From a virus, in the IMG/VR virus record IMGVR_UViG_3300034190_000334, positions 1 through 24,243 of that record: DNA of 24,243 nt; one strand, 5' to 3'. The position numbers and the translations under genes are program-made. Shown in pieces: positions 1 to 8,618 of the stretch. Under the pieces are notes generated by a model that had not been told where the DNA came from, searched no databases, and saw nothing but the letters and a program-made list of their open reading frames with translations. The first letter of the stretch is position 1. Each line of letters begins with the position of its first letter.

Positions 1-735
1 TTTACCAATGACTTTGCCAATATAAACATTCCAATTCACGTTACTGAAGATACAACAGTAAGCTATCTTAAAGATGGCGAAATTATATTTACCAAAGACT
101 TGGTTTATTCTACAAATAGTGCCGACCAAGTTCAATATGTACAAAACTCATCTTTAGATGCCGATGTATTCAAGAAAAGAGTAGATGCTATTGCAGACAC
201 GACAGTTGAGGCTTTTAACTGCGTTAAGAATATCGCAAGTGATGTTTACCAGGAATTTGATGCAGATTCTATATACATAGACAAAGGAGGTGTGATTGAG
301 GTTATAAAGATAGAAGAAATCGAAGAATGCAAGTACAATCCGTATAAAGTTACATTTGTAAATAAATTCGGTACGTTGCAAGACCTATGGTTCTTTAAGA
401 GGTCGAATCTATCGCTTCAGACACAACAAGAATCGTATAAAGCAAATATCGTTACTAATGGCACTTATTCTATAAACTCAAGGCAAAAAACAGTATTTAA
501 TAAGACTGGGATGGAAAGGTTGCAGCTAAACACAGGTTTCTACCCTGAATCATACAATGAGATTTTTAGGCAACTAACTTTATCCGAAGAGGTTTGGATA
601 AACTACGATGGCGATACTTTGCCGATAACAGTAATGTCAAGTAGTTTAAACTACAAGACAAGCGTAAATGACAAGCTAATCAATTACACTATTGATGTAG
701 AGTTTGCCAATAATAAAATAAACAACATTCGATAG
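1..735 (+). CDS. tail-associated structural protein, 5' truncated
   Basis: The reading frame is open from the first base of the window to a TAG at 733-735, so 244 residues of a longer protein are visible and its true start lies upstream. It abuts the next gene, a 693-residue tail-like protein that starts at the next base, and sits two genes before the tape measure. I see no catalytic motif. The visible part is mixed, beta-rich in character, with repeated short polar and aromatic stretches. A tail or baseplate component is inferred from position only. A TTG at 100-102 could be misread as a start, but the frame continues well upstream of it. Confidence 0.75.
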   Translation, partial: FTNDFANINIPIHVTEDTTVSYLKDGEIIFTKDLVYSTNSADQVQYVQNSSLDADVFKKRVDAIADTTVEAFNCVKNIASDVYQEFDADSIYIDKGGVIEVIKIEEIEECKYNPYKVTFVNKFGTLQDLWFFKRSNLSLQTQQESYKANIVTNGTYSINSRQKTVFNKTGMERLQLNTGFYPESYNEIFRQLTLSEEVWINYDGDTLPITVMSSSLNYKTSVNDKLINYTIDVEFANNKINNIR

Positions 736-2817
736 ATGCAGCAGGTACAGTTATTCATAAAAGACGAAAATTCGGTTTACCAAAGAGTAGAATTGTTTGA
801 TGACGAAACTATATCTTTAACGCAATCTATTCAGAACGTAAAGGATGTGGCTAAGGTGTTCACGGACTTTACTAAAACATTCACAATCCCTGCTACAAAA
901 GACACTAATAAACTATTTAAGCACTACTATAACTTTGATATTACATCAGGATTTGATGCGAGGGTAAAGACAGATGGCTTGATAAAGTTAAATGGAGTTG
1001 ATTTCAAAACAGGTAAGATAAAACTTGAAGGGGTTGATTTGAAAAACAACAAAGCATCTTCTTATAGGGTAACATTTTTTGGCTCTATCGTAGAGCTTAA
1101 AGAGGTTTTAGGAGAGAGAAAGTTATCTGATTTGGATTTCTCTGCTTACAATCTTGATTACAGTCCTTCAGAAGTTAAGTCCAAGCTAATAACATCAGAA
1201 AGCTCTTCTAATCACATTATAGCACCACTAATAACTCATACCGAAAGACTTTATTACGATAGCGGTTCTCACGTTGCTAATACAGGTAACTTAGATTGGC
1301 ATACAGGGTCAGGTAGTCATAATCACGGAGTAAAATGGAATGAGTTAAAATACGCTATAAGAGTAAACAAAATAATTGAACAAATAGAAGCAGACCCATT
1401 GCTCAATTTGACATTTAGTTCTGACTTCTTTAAGAATACAAGTGTTGATGAGTTTGACCAATTATTTTTGTGGCTTCATAGAGAAACAGGAGCTGTAAAA
1501 AACTTATCTAATACCACAGGTATAGAAACTTTTATTGATGGGTTTACAGATGCGACTGCTGCAAGATTCTATGGAACTTACAGTATAAGCAATTCAATAC
1601 TCACTATACCTTCATCAGTTAGTTTCTTAAACTTTCAGTTCTTTCATTTAAACTTAGTTACCTCTTCATCAACACCATATAGTGTAAGAATAGAAAGAAA
1701 TGGCTCTCAAGTATATACCTCATCTAACAATGTAGGGAACTTAACTGTTAGGGGAACAGGAACTGATTTTTATGTTGCTCCAGGAGAATTTATTGTATAT
1801 GTTACGGCTGAATCAGCTATAACATTTAGTGATATTAATTGGAACTTCAATGAAGCTAGAACACCTCCTGTTAGCGACCCTGTAACTTTTTCTACTGGCA
1901 GCTACACTACAAACGCAAGCTTTACATTTAACGTATCTAATCAGATGCCTGATATAAAGATTATAGATTTCTTGACAGGCTTGTTTAAATGCTTTAATTT
2001 AACGGCTTATGTAGAAGGTAGTGTTATAAATGTAAAGACACTTGATAACTTTTACTTAAACCCTACTAATTATGATATAACAAAGTATGTAGATATAGAT
2101 AGTAGTCGTGTCGATGTAGCACTTCCTTACAGAGAGATAACTTTTAAGTTTAAAGATACTAAAACTTTTCTCGCTAATCAGTTCTCTGAAGTAAACAACA
2201 AAGGATGGGGAGAAGCAACTACTGGAGATTTAATAGAAGGAACAGAAAACGTATCAGGAGATTTATATAAAGTAGAAGTTCCTTTTGGGCATATGTTGTT
2301 TGAAAGACTTGATGATTTCGCAAATGGCAACCAAAAAGACATTCAGGTAGGTTGGAATGTAGATAAGAGCCAAAACGCATATTTAGGAAGTCCTCTATTA
2401 TTCTACCCTATAAACATAGATAGTGGAGGTATTTCATTTGTCGATTTAGTAGATGGAGATAATGTTCCTACTTCTAAGGTTGAAGTTGAAGATGTAAATA
2501 TGGCTTTTAATAGCGTAAGCAATAACCCTTCAACCAATCCAAACCAACTAAGTTTTTACAGAGAAATTAGCGAATGGACATTAAACACAGACTACGAAGA
2601 TACTTTGTTCTCTGACTTTTACGAGAACTATATTACTGATGTTTTTAACGAGAAGAATAGGTTAACAAAGGTAAAATCATATCTTCCTTTACGTATATTG
2701 ACAAATTACAGTTTAAGTGATACTTTTATAATCGCAGGAAATAAGTACAAAATTAACAGTATTACAACCAACCTTCAAACAGGAGAGAGTGATATGGAAC
2801 TACTAAACGAAGTATAA
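736..2817 (+). CDS. large tail-associated structural protein (baseplate or distal tail candidate)
   Basis: This 693-residue protein starts directly after the preceding stop codon, and its own TAA overlaps the next ATG by one base. The N-terminal 120 residues resemble a recurrent Bacteroidetes phage structural protein type: VELFDDETISLTQSIQNVKD, then FTKTFTIPATK, then a GVDFKTGKIKLEGV-like beta segment. The middle is Ser/Thr/Asn-rich and probably beta-sandwich. The C-terminal third repeats DxxxFxxxxxNxI-type segments and ends in a short acidic tail. No enzyme motif was seen. Its place immediately before the tape measure suggests a distal-tail or baseplate role, which is inference; only the phage structural class is reasonably secure. 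Confidence 0.7.
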   Translation: MQQVQLFIKDENSVYQRVELFDDETISLTQSIQNVKDVAKVFTDFTKTFTIPATKDTNKLFKHYYNFDITSGFDARVKTDGLIKLNGVDFKTGKIKLEGVDLKNNKASSYRVTFFGSIVELKEVLGERKLSDLDFSAYNLDYSPSEVKSKLITSESSSNHIIAPLITHTERLYYDSGSHVANTGNLDWHTGSGSHNHGVKWNELKYAIRVNKIIEQIEADPLLNLTFSSDFFKNTSVDEFDQLFLWLHRETGAVKNLSNTTGIETFIDGFTDATAARFYGTYSISNSILTIPSSVSFLNFQFFHLNLVTSSSTPYSVRIERNGSQVYTSSNNVGNLTVRGTGTDFYVAPGEFIVYVTAESAITFSDINWNFNEARTPPVSDPVTFSTGSYTTNASFTFNVSNQMPDIKIIDFLTGLFKCFNLTAYVEGSVINVKTLDNFYLNPTNYDITKYVDIDSSRVDVALPYREITFKFKDTKTFLANQFSEVNNKGWGEATTGDLIEGTENVSGDLYKVEVPFGHMLFERLDDFANGNQKDIQVGWNVDKSQNAYLGSPLLFYPINIDSGGISFVDLVDGDNVPTSKVEVEDVNMAFNSVSNNPSTNPNQLSFYREISEWTLNTDYEDTLFSDFYENYITDVFNEKNRLTKVKSYLPLRILTNYSLSDTFIIAGNKYKINSITTNLQTGESDMELLNEV

Positions 2818-2966
2818 TGATAAAAGATATAATAGAACTACTAAACTCAGATGACTTTTATGGTGGAACAGAAGCCATAGAAATTGCAAAAGGTAAATAC
2901 GAATTAAAGGATAGTATCAAGGAAGCATTCAAACAAGGTAAAAGATTAGGATATGGCACAAAGTGA
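2817..2966 (+). CDS. small overlapping ORF before the tape measure
   Basis: This 49-residue ORF begins at an ATG that shares its first base with the previous stop (TAATGA) and ends 14 bases inside the tape-measure gene. Overlaps at both ends are typical of translationally coupled phage genes. The product starts MIKDIIELLNSDDFYGG and is mostly helical and charged. Many siphophages place a tail-assembly chaperone just upstream of the tape measure. Position is the only argument for that here, because the protein is shorter than usual chaperones and no slippery frameshift site was recognised. It fills a 135-base gap that otherwise has no gene. Confidence 0.55.
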   Translation: MIKDIIELLNSDDFYGGTEAIEIAKGKYELKDSIKEAFKQGKRLGYGTK

Positions 2967-4917
2967 AAAGATAATAATTAGTGTTGAGTTAAAGGATAAA
3001 GGGGTAAAGTCAGGTCTTAAAGATACCACTTCTTCAATAGACCAAGCCACTAACGCAACACAAAATTTAGCTAATGCTGAGAAAGACGAAGCATATTGGG
3101 CAACTGAAGCAGGTCAAGCAGAGGCTTTAAGAAGTGTAAAAACTAATATCGCAAAAGGAGAGGCTAAGGCACTTGCTTTGGAAACTATCAAATTAACTGA
3201 TGCTACAAAGAAAGGTAAAACCCAAACAGGACTCAATAACGCTATTCTTACTGAGGCAGGTCGTACTGCATCTGATGCTGCTTATGGTATGCAAGGTATG
3301 GCGAACAACTTAGGTCAGTTGCTTACGTTGATGAGTCAGCACGTTAAAACAAAAGGAGGATTTATTGCTTCTATGAGTGAGCTTGGTAAATCTTTGTTTG
3401 GTATAGGTGGTATTCTAATAGGTTTGCAATTACTAATATCTTATTTGCCTCAAATACAGAAATTCTTTGAGGATGCCGCAGATTCAGCAAGTAAATTCCT
3501 TAAATCTATTAATGAAAATACAGAAAGTTTAAGACTTATAGCTACTCAGTTATCAGACCAAAATATCACTATTGAAAAGAGAAATTCCTTGTTGGCTATT
3601 TTAAAAAGAACAAACAAGGAGCTTTATGACTTGATGGTTCAAGATGGGGAATTAAACAAGGATGCAAGTCAAAGAATATTAACTTATATTGAACTACAAG
3701 AGCAGCAAAACAGGTTAAAAGAAAAGCAATCCAAGTTGTCGGAGGAGATTACCAGGATAGAAAAAGATGACTTTAAAGTAAAAAGAAAGCTACGTAATAT
3801 TGAGAATAAACATTTAGCAGAAAAGGAAAGAGCGCAAGAAACAGTTAATAGACTTCAGGAAAACGGGATTGCACTTACTGAAGAATATACAGAGTATGTT
3901 CTAACCAACGAGGGAACTATTAAAGTTCAAAAACAAAGAGCAATTACTGAAGAGGAATACTGGATAAACTTCAGTCGTAGACAAAGAAATGAAAAGGCTT
4001 TAGTAACAGACGAAATAACAGCATTAAACAGAAAGAAAGACCAATTAGCAAGAGGAGTGTTGGAATCTCAAATAAGAATAACTAAGTTGAGAAAAGAAGT
4101 TGGTTTAGATGTTCCTCCTCCAGCTCCTCGACCTCTTATACCTTTACCTGAACCTAAAGCCATAAAAGGTGCTGTTATGGGGATTGGCGAATTAGATGCA
4201 GAAGTTCTTAATCTAAATAAAACTACTGCGGACTCACCCCTCTTTAAACTTTTGAGTCTTGGGGAAGATTTACAGGATTATCAAAAAACTGCAAATGCAA
4301 TAGGCGGATTAGCACAAGGCTTTATTGATACAGAAATTCAAGCTGAAGAAGCCAAGACTGTAAAGTTAAATAATCAACTCAAAGAAAGGTTAAGCAATGA
4401 AAATCTATCTGCTGATGAGAGAAAAAAGATACAGGCTAAAATAGCTGCGAATGATATGGCTTTAGCTAAGAAGAAAAACAAATTAGCAGAAAAGCAATTC
4501 AAAATAGATAAAGCATTGGCTATATCTACAACTTTGATAAATACATTCGAGAGTGCAGTAAAAGCATATAGGTCGCAATTAACGGCAGACCCAACATCTC
4601 CATTTAGAGCTATTATTGCAGGAGCAAAGGCATCTGCGTTTGGTTTGGCTAAAGTAGCAATGATTGCAAAGCAAAAGTTCGTGCCTTCTGCAATATCAGC
4701 ACCTTCTGTTGGTGGAGATACAGGTGGTGGTGGAGGTATTGGTGGGGGGTCACCTCAAGCACCCTCTTTTAATATAGTAGGTAGTAGTGGTGTAAATCAA
4801 TTATCAGATGCTATATCAGCACAAGGAAGAAAACCTGTAAGAACATACGTAGTAGCTTCAGACGTATCTACTGCACAAGAATTAGATAGAAACATAATAG
4901 AATCAGCAAGTTTATAA
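2953..4917 (+). CDS. tail tape-measure protein
   Basis: At 654 residues this is a typical tape measure: long helical and coiled-coil stretches rich in Lys, Glu and Gln (about residues 190-370 and 450-530) and a hydrophobic segment near residues 145-170 (SLFGIGGILIGLQLLISYLP) that could enter the host membrane. Another apolar helical stretch follows, and a Gly-rich linker near residue 595. A Pro-rich stretch (VPPPAPRPLIPLPEP) breaks the coil near residue 385. In this family length sets tail length at about 0.15 nm per residue, predicting a tail near 100 nm. It is followed by the head protease rather than by tail-tip genes, which is unusual. Confidence 0.85.
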   Translation: MAQSEKIIISVELKDKGVKSGLKDTTSSIDQATNATQNLANAEKDEAYWATEAGQAEALRSVKTNIAKGEAKALALETIKLTDATKKGKTQTGLNNAILTEAGRTASDAAYGMQGMANNLGQLLTLMSQHVKTKGGFIASMSELGKSLFGIGGILIGLQLLISYLPQIQKFFEDAADSASKFLKSINENTESLRLIATQLSDQNITIEKRNSLLAILKRTNKELYDLMVQDGELNKDASQRILTYIELQEQQNRLKEKQSKLSEEITRIEKDDFKVKRKLRNIENKHLAEKERAQETVNRLQENGIALTEEYTEYVLTNEGTIKVQKQRAITEEEYWINFSRRQRNEKALVTDEITALNRKKDQLARGVLESQIRITKLRKEVGLDVPPPAPRPLIPLPEPKAIKGAVMGIGELDAEVLNLNKTTADSPLFKLLSLGEDLQDYQKTANAIGGLAQGFIDTEIQAEEAKTVKLNNQLKERLSNENLSADERKKIQAKIAANDMALAKKKNKLAEKQFKIDKALAISTTLINTFESAVKAYRSQLTADPTSPFRAIIAGAKASAFGLAKVAMIAKQKFVPSAISAPSVGGDTGGGGGIGGGSPQAPSFNIVGSSGVNQLSDAISAQGRKPVRTYVVASDVSTAQELDRNIIESASL

Positions 4918-4933
4918 TTTAAAATAAAATAAT

Positions 4934-5878
4934 ATGAGAGTAATTGAATTAATAATTGACGAAGAGCAAGAGTTCTCAGGTATAGAAGCTATCTCGATAG
5001 TAGACAAACCTGCAATACAGGAAGATTTTATAGCACTATCCAAACAAGACAAGGTGCAACTTGCTGACGTAGATACAGACAAGAGAATCCTTATGGGTGC
5101 TGCTTTGATACCTAACAAGAATATCTATCGTCAAGATAGCGAGGAAGAAGAAGGGTATTACATCTATTTCTCAGAGGCGACAGTCAAAAAGGCTTCTGAA
5201 TTATTCTTAATAGAAGGAAACCAAAACAAATCTACCTTAGAGCATCAAGCAGAGCTAAGTGGATTGTCAGTAGTTGAATCTTGGATAATAGAAGATGAAG
5301 TCCACGACAAATCACGTAAATATGGCTTAGAGATGCCTGTTGGAACGTGGATGGTATCTATGAAAGTAAACAACGAAAGTGTTTGGCAAGACTACGTAAA
5401 AACAGGTGCAGTAAAAGGCTTTAGTATCGAAGGGTACTTCTCTGAAGCAGTTAGTTTAAGCTTTTCTGAGGAGGTTGAATTAAAGAGCTTTAGTGACTAC
5501 CCTGATAGTGTAAAGAACAACGCTAAGAGAGCCTTAAAATGGGCAGAAGAGAATGGTTGGGGTTCTTGTGGAACAGGAGTTGGTAAACAACGTGCCAATC
5601 AATTAGCGAATGGAGAACCAATTAGTATGTCAACTATAAAACGTATGTATTCCTACCTAAGCAGACACGCACCTGATTTAGATTCAAGTAAATCCTACGA
5701 GGATGGTTGTGGTAAACTTATGTATGATGCTTGGGGTGGTAAGTCAGCTTTGAGTTGGGCAAAAACAAGAATATCAAGAGAAGAGAATATGTCAGACCTA
5801 ACTGAAGAGGAGGCGCAATTCGTATTGTCTAAATTGGAAACTATTATTGCAAATAAGTTAAACGAATTAAAATCCTAA
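4934..5878 (+). CDS. prohead maturation protease, XkdF-like, with extra C-terminal domain
   Basis: The N-terminal 170 residues match the XkdF-like phage serine protease family (Peptidase_S78_2). They include SIVDKPAIQEDFIAL near residues 21-35, a His-bearing strand around TLEHQ (His104) and the nucleophile-type motif VKGFSIEGYF (Ser164). Residues 185-282 form a separate domain starting at NNAKRALKWAEENGWG, with Cys212 and Cys259 and the signature GKQRANQLANGEPIS. This module recurs in phage proteins and its role is unknown. The enzyme would cleave scaffold and capsid during head maturation; scaffold and capsid genes follow directly. The ATG at 4934 lies 16 bases after the tape-measure stop behind an A-rich leader. 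Confidence 0.85.
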   Translation: MRVIELIIDEEQEFSGIEAISIVDKPAIQEDFIALSKQDKVQLADVDTDKRILMGAALIPNKNIYRQDSEEEEGYYIYFSEATVKKASELFLIEGNQNKSTLEHQAELSGLSVVESWIIEDEVHDKSRKYGLEMPVGTWMVSMKVNNESVWQDYVKTGAVKGFSIEGYFSEAVSLSFSEEVELKSFSDYPDSVKNNAKRALKWAEENGWGSCGTGVGKQRANQLANGEPISMSTIKRMYSYLSRHAPDLDSSKSYEDGCGKLMYDAWGGKSALSWAKTRISREENMSDLTEEEAQFVLSKLETIIANKLNELKS

Positions 5879-5880
5879 CT

Positions 5881-6036
5881 ATGAATCAGAACAAGAACAG
5901 AAGAGATAAGAACTTTATACCAAGCGATGCTTCTCCAAGAAGTGGTAGAGAGGGATGCCTATGTAAAAATGGCAAAACCTACTCAAGAAAGTGTTGTGAT
6001 GGTTCTGTCGGAGCTCAAGGTATCGGAAAGATATAG
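5881..6036 (+). CDS. small cysteine-motif protein
   Basis: This 51-residue ORF begins two bases after the protease stop. The N-terminal half is basic and polar. The C-terminal half carries a compact Cys cluster, GCLCKNGKTYSRKCCDGS, followed by AQGIGKI. Four cysteines within about 16 residues suggest a small metal-binding or disulfide fold. I have the impression that this GCLC...CCDGS...QGIG pattern recurs in short Bacteroidetes phage proteins, but no function is known to me. Its position between protease and scaffold suggests a minor head-assembly role, which is inference. Confidence 0.7.
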   Translation: MNQNKNRRDKNFIPSDASPRSGREGCLCKNGKTYSRKCCDGSVGAQGIGKI

Positions 6037-6098
6037 ATGAAAATCTAACACTAAACAAAATCAATATTACTTATTTATAAACTTAATAATTATTACTT

Positions 6099-6584
6099 AT
6101 GGAAAGCAAAAAAGCAACATCTGTCCTTTCTGACATTATGCAAAAGCTGTCCTCTATCGGTAAACCTGAAGAAGTAAAAGAAGAGGTAGTTGTACTATCT
6201 GAAGAAATTACTGAAGAAGAGGTTAAAGAAGAAGAGGTTGTCTTAGCTGAAGAAGATGAGGTAGCAGAAGAAATCGTAGAAGAAGTAGTAGAAGAAGAAG
6301 AAGTCGAAGAAGAAGAGCTTGACGAAGAGAAGTATGTTTCAAGAGAAGAGTTTGAAAATGCTATCGCTGACATCAAAGCAATGTTCATCGAAGTTTCTAA
6401 CGGCTACCAAGAAGAAAAATTAGAAATGTCTGCTCAAATCGAGGACTTATCTAAAGCACCTGCATCAGAGCCTTTATCTCACAGTCCTGAAGCTGAGTTA
6501 TCAAGTAAAAAACAAGTATTGTTCAGTCAGAAAAGAAAAGGCAGTACTATGGATAGAGTTCTATCTAAAATGAATCGCAAATAA
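6099..6584 (+). CDS. acidic scaffold-like protein
   Basis: This 161-residue protein sits directly before the major capsid gene, where tailed phages usually encode the scaffold. Residues about 23-90 are dominated by Glu and Val in runs such as EEVVEEEEVEEEELDEE and are probably helical and strongly acidic. The C-terminus from about residue 130 is basic (SQKRKGSTMDRVLSKMNRK), like the capsid-binding tail of known scaffolds. No enzyme motif is present. The ATG at 6099 follows a 62-base A/T-rich leader without a Shine-Dalgarno motif. The scaffold role is inferred from charge layout and position. The GAA/GAG-rich DNA creates a long serine-rich antisense frame that is not a gene. Confidence 0.75.
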   Translation: MESKKATSVLSDIMQKLSSIGKPEEVKEEVVVLSEEITEEEVKEEEVVLAEEDEVAEEIVEEVVEEEEVEEEELDEEKYVSREEFENAIADIKAMFIEVSNGYQEEKLEMSAQIEDLSKAPASEPLSHSPEAELSSKKQVLFSQKRKGSTMDRVLSKMNRK

Positions 6585-6612
6585 TAAATTAACTTAAACT
6601 AAATATTTAAAA

Positions 6613-7542
6613 ATGGCTACAACAACATCAATCACTACTACTTATGCTGGAGAATTTGCAGGAGATTACATCTCAGCAGCTCTTTTGAGTGGAGTAACAA
6701 TCGACAACGGTGGAATCACTGTTAAACCTAATGTAAAATTCAAAGAAGTAATCAAGAAAGTTGCTACTGACGGAATCGTAAAAGACGGTACTTGCGACTT
6801 TGCTGACACTTCTACAATCACTTTGACTGAAAGAATCATCGAGCCAAAGACTTTCCAAGTAAACCTTGAATTGTGTAAGGCTGATTTCAGAAGCGACTGG
6901 GATGCTATCCAAATGGGGTACTCTGCATTCGACACTCTTCCTGCTTCTTTCGCAGATTTCTTAATCTCTCACGCACAAGAAAAAGTAGCTCAGAAAATCG
7001 AGCAAAACATTTGGGCAGGTGCTGACGGAAACGAAGGAGAATTTGACGGACTTGTGGCTTTGGCTACTGCTGATGCAACTGTCGTAGACGTAGTTGGAAC
7101 TGCTATCACTGCTGCAAACGTAATTGACGAACTTGGAAAAGTAGTTGATGCTATCCCTGCTGCATTGTACGGAGCTGAAGATTTGAACTTGTACGTTGCT
7201 CAAAATGTTTATCGTGCTTACGTTCGTGCTTTGGGTGGCTTTGCTGCTGCTGGAGTAGGTGCAAATGGTGTCGGAGGACAAGGAACTAACCAAGCTCTTG
7301 GAAACGTAATGTTTGACGGAGTAAATGTATTCGTTGCAAACGGATTGGCAAACAACTACATCGTAGCTGCTGAGAAGTCTAACTTGTTCTTTGGAACAGG
7401 AATCTTGAACGATACTAACGAAGTTAAAGTATTGGATATGGCTGACCTTGACGGAAGTCAAAATGTTCGTGTAATTCTCAGATTCACTGCAACTGTACAA
7501 TACGGAATCGGTTCTGACATCGTACTTTACACACCAGCATAA
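6613..7542 (+). CDS. major capsid protein
   Basis: This 309-residue protein lies between the scaffold candidate and the tail-tube gene and is followed by an intrinsic terminator. It is Ala/Gly/Val-rich and acidic, with alternating beta and short helical segments and no membrane segment. A helix-like region near residues 120-135 (LISHAQEKVAQKIEQNIW) resembles the spine helix of HK97-fold capsid proteins, but fold assignment by eye is uncertain. Codon choice differs from neighbours, with many GAC, AAC, ATC, TTC, GCT and GGA codons, as expected for the most highly expressed phage gene. It begins MATTTSITTTYAGEFAGDYI with an A-rich leader. Confidence 0.85.
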   Translation: MATTTSITTTYAGEFAGDYISAALLSGVTIDNGGITVKPNVKFKEVIKKVATDGIVKDGTCDFADTSTITLTERIIEPKTFQVNLELCKADFRSDWDAIQMGYSAFDTLPASFADFLISHAQEKVAQKIEQNIWAGADGNEGEFDGLVALATADATVVDVVGTAITAANVIDELGKVVDAIPAALYGAEDLNLYVAQNVYRAYVRALGGFAAAGVGANGVGGQGTNQALGNVMFDGVNVFVANGLANNYIVAAEKSNLFFGTGILNDTNEVKVLDMADLDGSQNVRVILRFTATVQYGIGSDIVLYTPA

Positions 7543-7564
7543 TTAACTGAATAACTAATTTACT

Positions 7565-7594
7565 AAAGGGGTGGGTTCTGCCTATCCCTTTTTT
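7565..7594 (+). terminator. intrinsic terminator after the capsid gene
   Basis: AAAGGG at 7565-7570 pairs with CCCTTT at 7586-7591, and the inner GTGGG/CCTAT extends the stem to 11 pairs (two G-T) around the loop TTCTG. The 3' arm runs into six T residues. It starts 22 bases after the capsid stop. No promoter was seen before the next gene, so partial read-through is expected. Confidence 0.85.
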
Positions 7595-7618
7595 ATTAAC
7601 CTAAAAAAATATAATATT

Positions 7619-8182
7619 ATGGCTTGTAATTTCATAAGCGCAGGTAGAGCATTAGCCTGTAAAGATTCTGTCGGAGGTATCAAAGCAGTTATCTTTGTAC
7701 CAAACGATGCGAGTAACAAGATTGTTGCTGACGCAACAGATAGTGCTACTGGAGCGATAGATTCGCTTGTAGCTAATGTAGCAGGAGCTTACAAATACGA
7801 ACTAAAAGGAACTTCTTCTCTTGAAGAAACTATTACTGCTTCAGCAGATAACGGAACTGTTTTTTACGAACAAGCATTGAACTTGACCTTGCCAAAACTA
7901 TCGGCTACCGATACAAAAGAGATTAAGCTATTGGCAGCTTCAAGACCTCAAATCATTGTTCAAGACTATAACAATAACTATATGGTTGTAGGATTAGAGA
8001 ATGGTGCTGATGTTTCAGGAGGTACTATCGTAACAGGTACTGCTATGGGGGATATGAGTGGATATACTCTTGTATTCTCAGGAATGGAAACTTCTCCTGC
8101 CTCTCATCTTGATGTAGAATCAGATACTGGAACTGTAATAACTCTTGATGGTACTGATTCCAGCACTATTACATATTCTTAA
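7619..8182 (+). CDS. tail tube (major tail) protein candidate
   Basis: The ATG at 7619 gives 187 residues starting MACNFISAGRALACKDSVGG. An in-frame GTG at 7571 falls inside the terminator hairpin and is rejected. The protein has an all-beta look: KYELKGTSSLEETITAS, a hydrophobic strand pair LNLTLPKLS, IIVQDYNNNYMVVGLENGAD, and a closing TLVFSGMETSPASHLD. I associate this arrangement with Bacteroidetes phage tail-tube proteins. It is a single gene between two strong terminators, matching a product needed in high copy. The alternative is another major virion protein such as a head decoration protein. Confidence 0.7.
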   Translation: MACNFISAGRALACKDSVGGIKAVIFVPNDASNKIVADATDSATGAIDSLVANVAGAYKYELKGTSSLEETITASADNGTVFYEQALNLTLPKLSATDTKEIKLLAASRPQIIVQDYNNNYMVVGLENGADVSGGTIVTGTAMGDMSGYTLVFSGMETSPASHLDVESDTGTVITLDGTDSSTITYS

Positions 8183-8204
8183 TACTTAGAATATCTTTAA
8201 ATCT

Positions 8205-8235
8205 AAAAGGGGCGACATTATGTTGCCCTTTTTTT
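8205..8235 (+). terminator. intrinsic terminator after the tail-tube gene
   Basis: AAAGGG pairs with CCCTTT, with an inner CGACA/TGTTG stem (one G-T pair, one bulged G) around the loop TTA, followed by a run of seven T. It closely resembles the terminator at 7565-7594 in outer stem and T tract, so the tail-tube gene is bracketed by two similar terminators. Confidence 0.85.
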
Positions 8236-8273
8236 ATTGCAAACAAATCACTATTTCTGTATTACTTAACTGT

Positions 8274-8609
8274 ATGAAAATATTAACCACAACATCAATA
8301 CAGACAATAAAATTCATTCCAAGAGAATTAGTTTCATCTGTTATTTTGACATTAACCAATAAGAATACAAGAACTTCGTTTACTGTAAGTGTATCAGTTG
8401 TAAATTCAAATGGGTATATGAGTTTAACAGGTTCTTTTTCTTTAGTAGAGAATACTAACTATTCTATGGAAGTAACAAATACATCAGGAGATGTCATTTA
8501 CAGAGATACAATATTTTGTACAAACCAAACAGATTTTGACAAGTTCGATGTCCACAAAGACGACTACGTAACAGAGAATACTTTTGACAACGAATTTATA
8601 GTATTATAA
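8274..8609 (+). CDS. small structural or assembly protein
   Basis: The chosen ATG at 8274 gives 111 residues starting MKILTTTSIQTIKFIPREL. An upstream in-frame ATG at 8220 lies in the terminator loop and is rejected. The sequence alternates polar and hydrophobic strands (VILTLTNKNT, FTVSVSVVNSNG, YSMEVTNTSGDVIYRDTIFC) and ends in a negatively charged tail with FDNEFIVL. It looks like a small Ig-like or beta-sandwich protein. It lies between the tail tube and the portal, 9 bases before the portal gene. Function is unknown; a head-tail joining or decoration role is possible. Confidence 0.7.
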   Translation: MKILTTTSIQTIKFIPRELVSSVILTLTNKNTRTSFTVSVSVVNSNGYMSLTGSFSLVENTNYSMEVTNTSGDVIYRDTIFCTNQTDFDKFDVHKDDYVTENTFDNEFIVL

Positions 8610-8618
8610 TATATAATT

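Noticed and set aside
6083-6388. Serine-rich open frame on the - strand opposite the scaffold-like gene
   Set aside because: It is produced by the reverse complement of GAA/GAG repeats.
6961-7500. Long open frame on the - strand opposite the capsid gene
   Set aside because: It is a serine/tyrosine-rich mirror of the capsid coding strand with no motif. All convincing genes in the window are on the + strand.
7571-7618. GTG start extending the tail-tube gene upstream
   Set aside because: It begins inside the terminator hairpin. The ATG at 7619 has a normal A/T-rich leader.
8220-8273. ATG start extending the protein at 8274 upstream
   Set aside because: It lies in the loop of the terminator. 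The ATG at 8274 is free of it.
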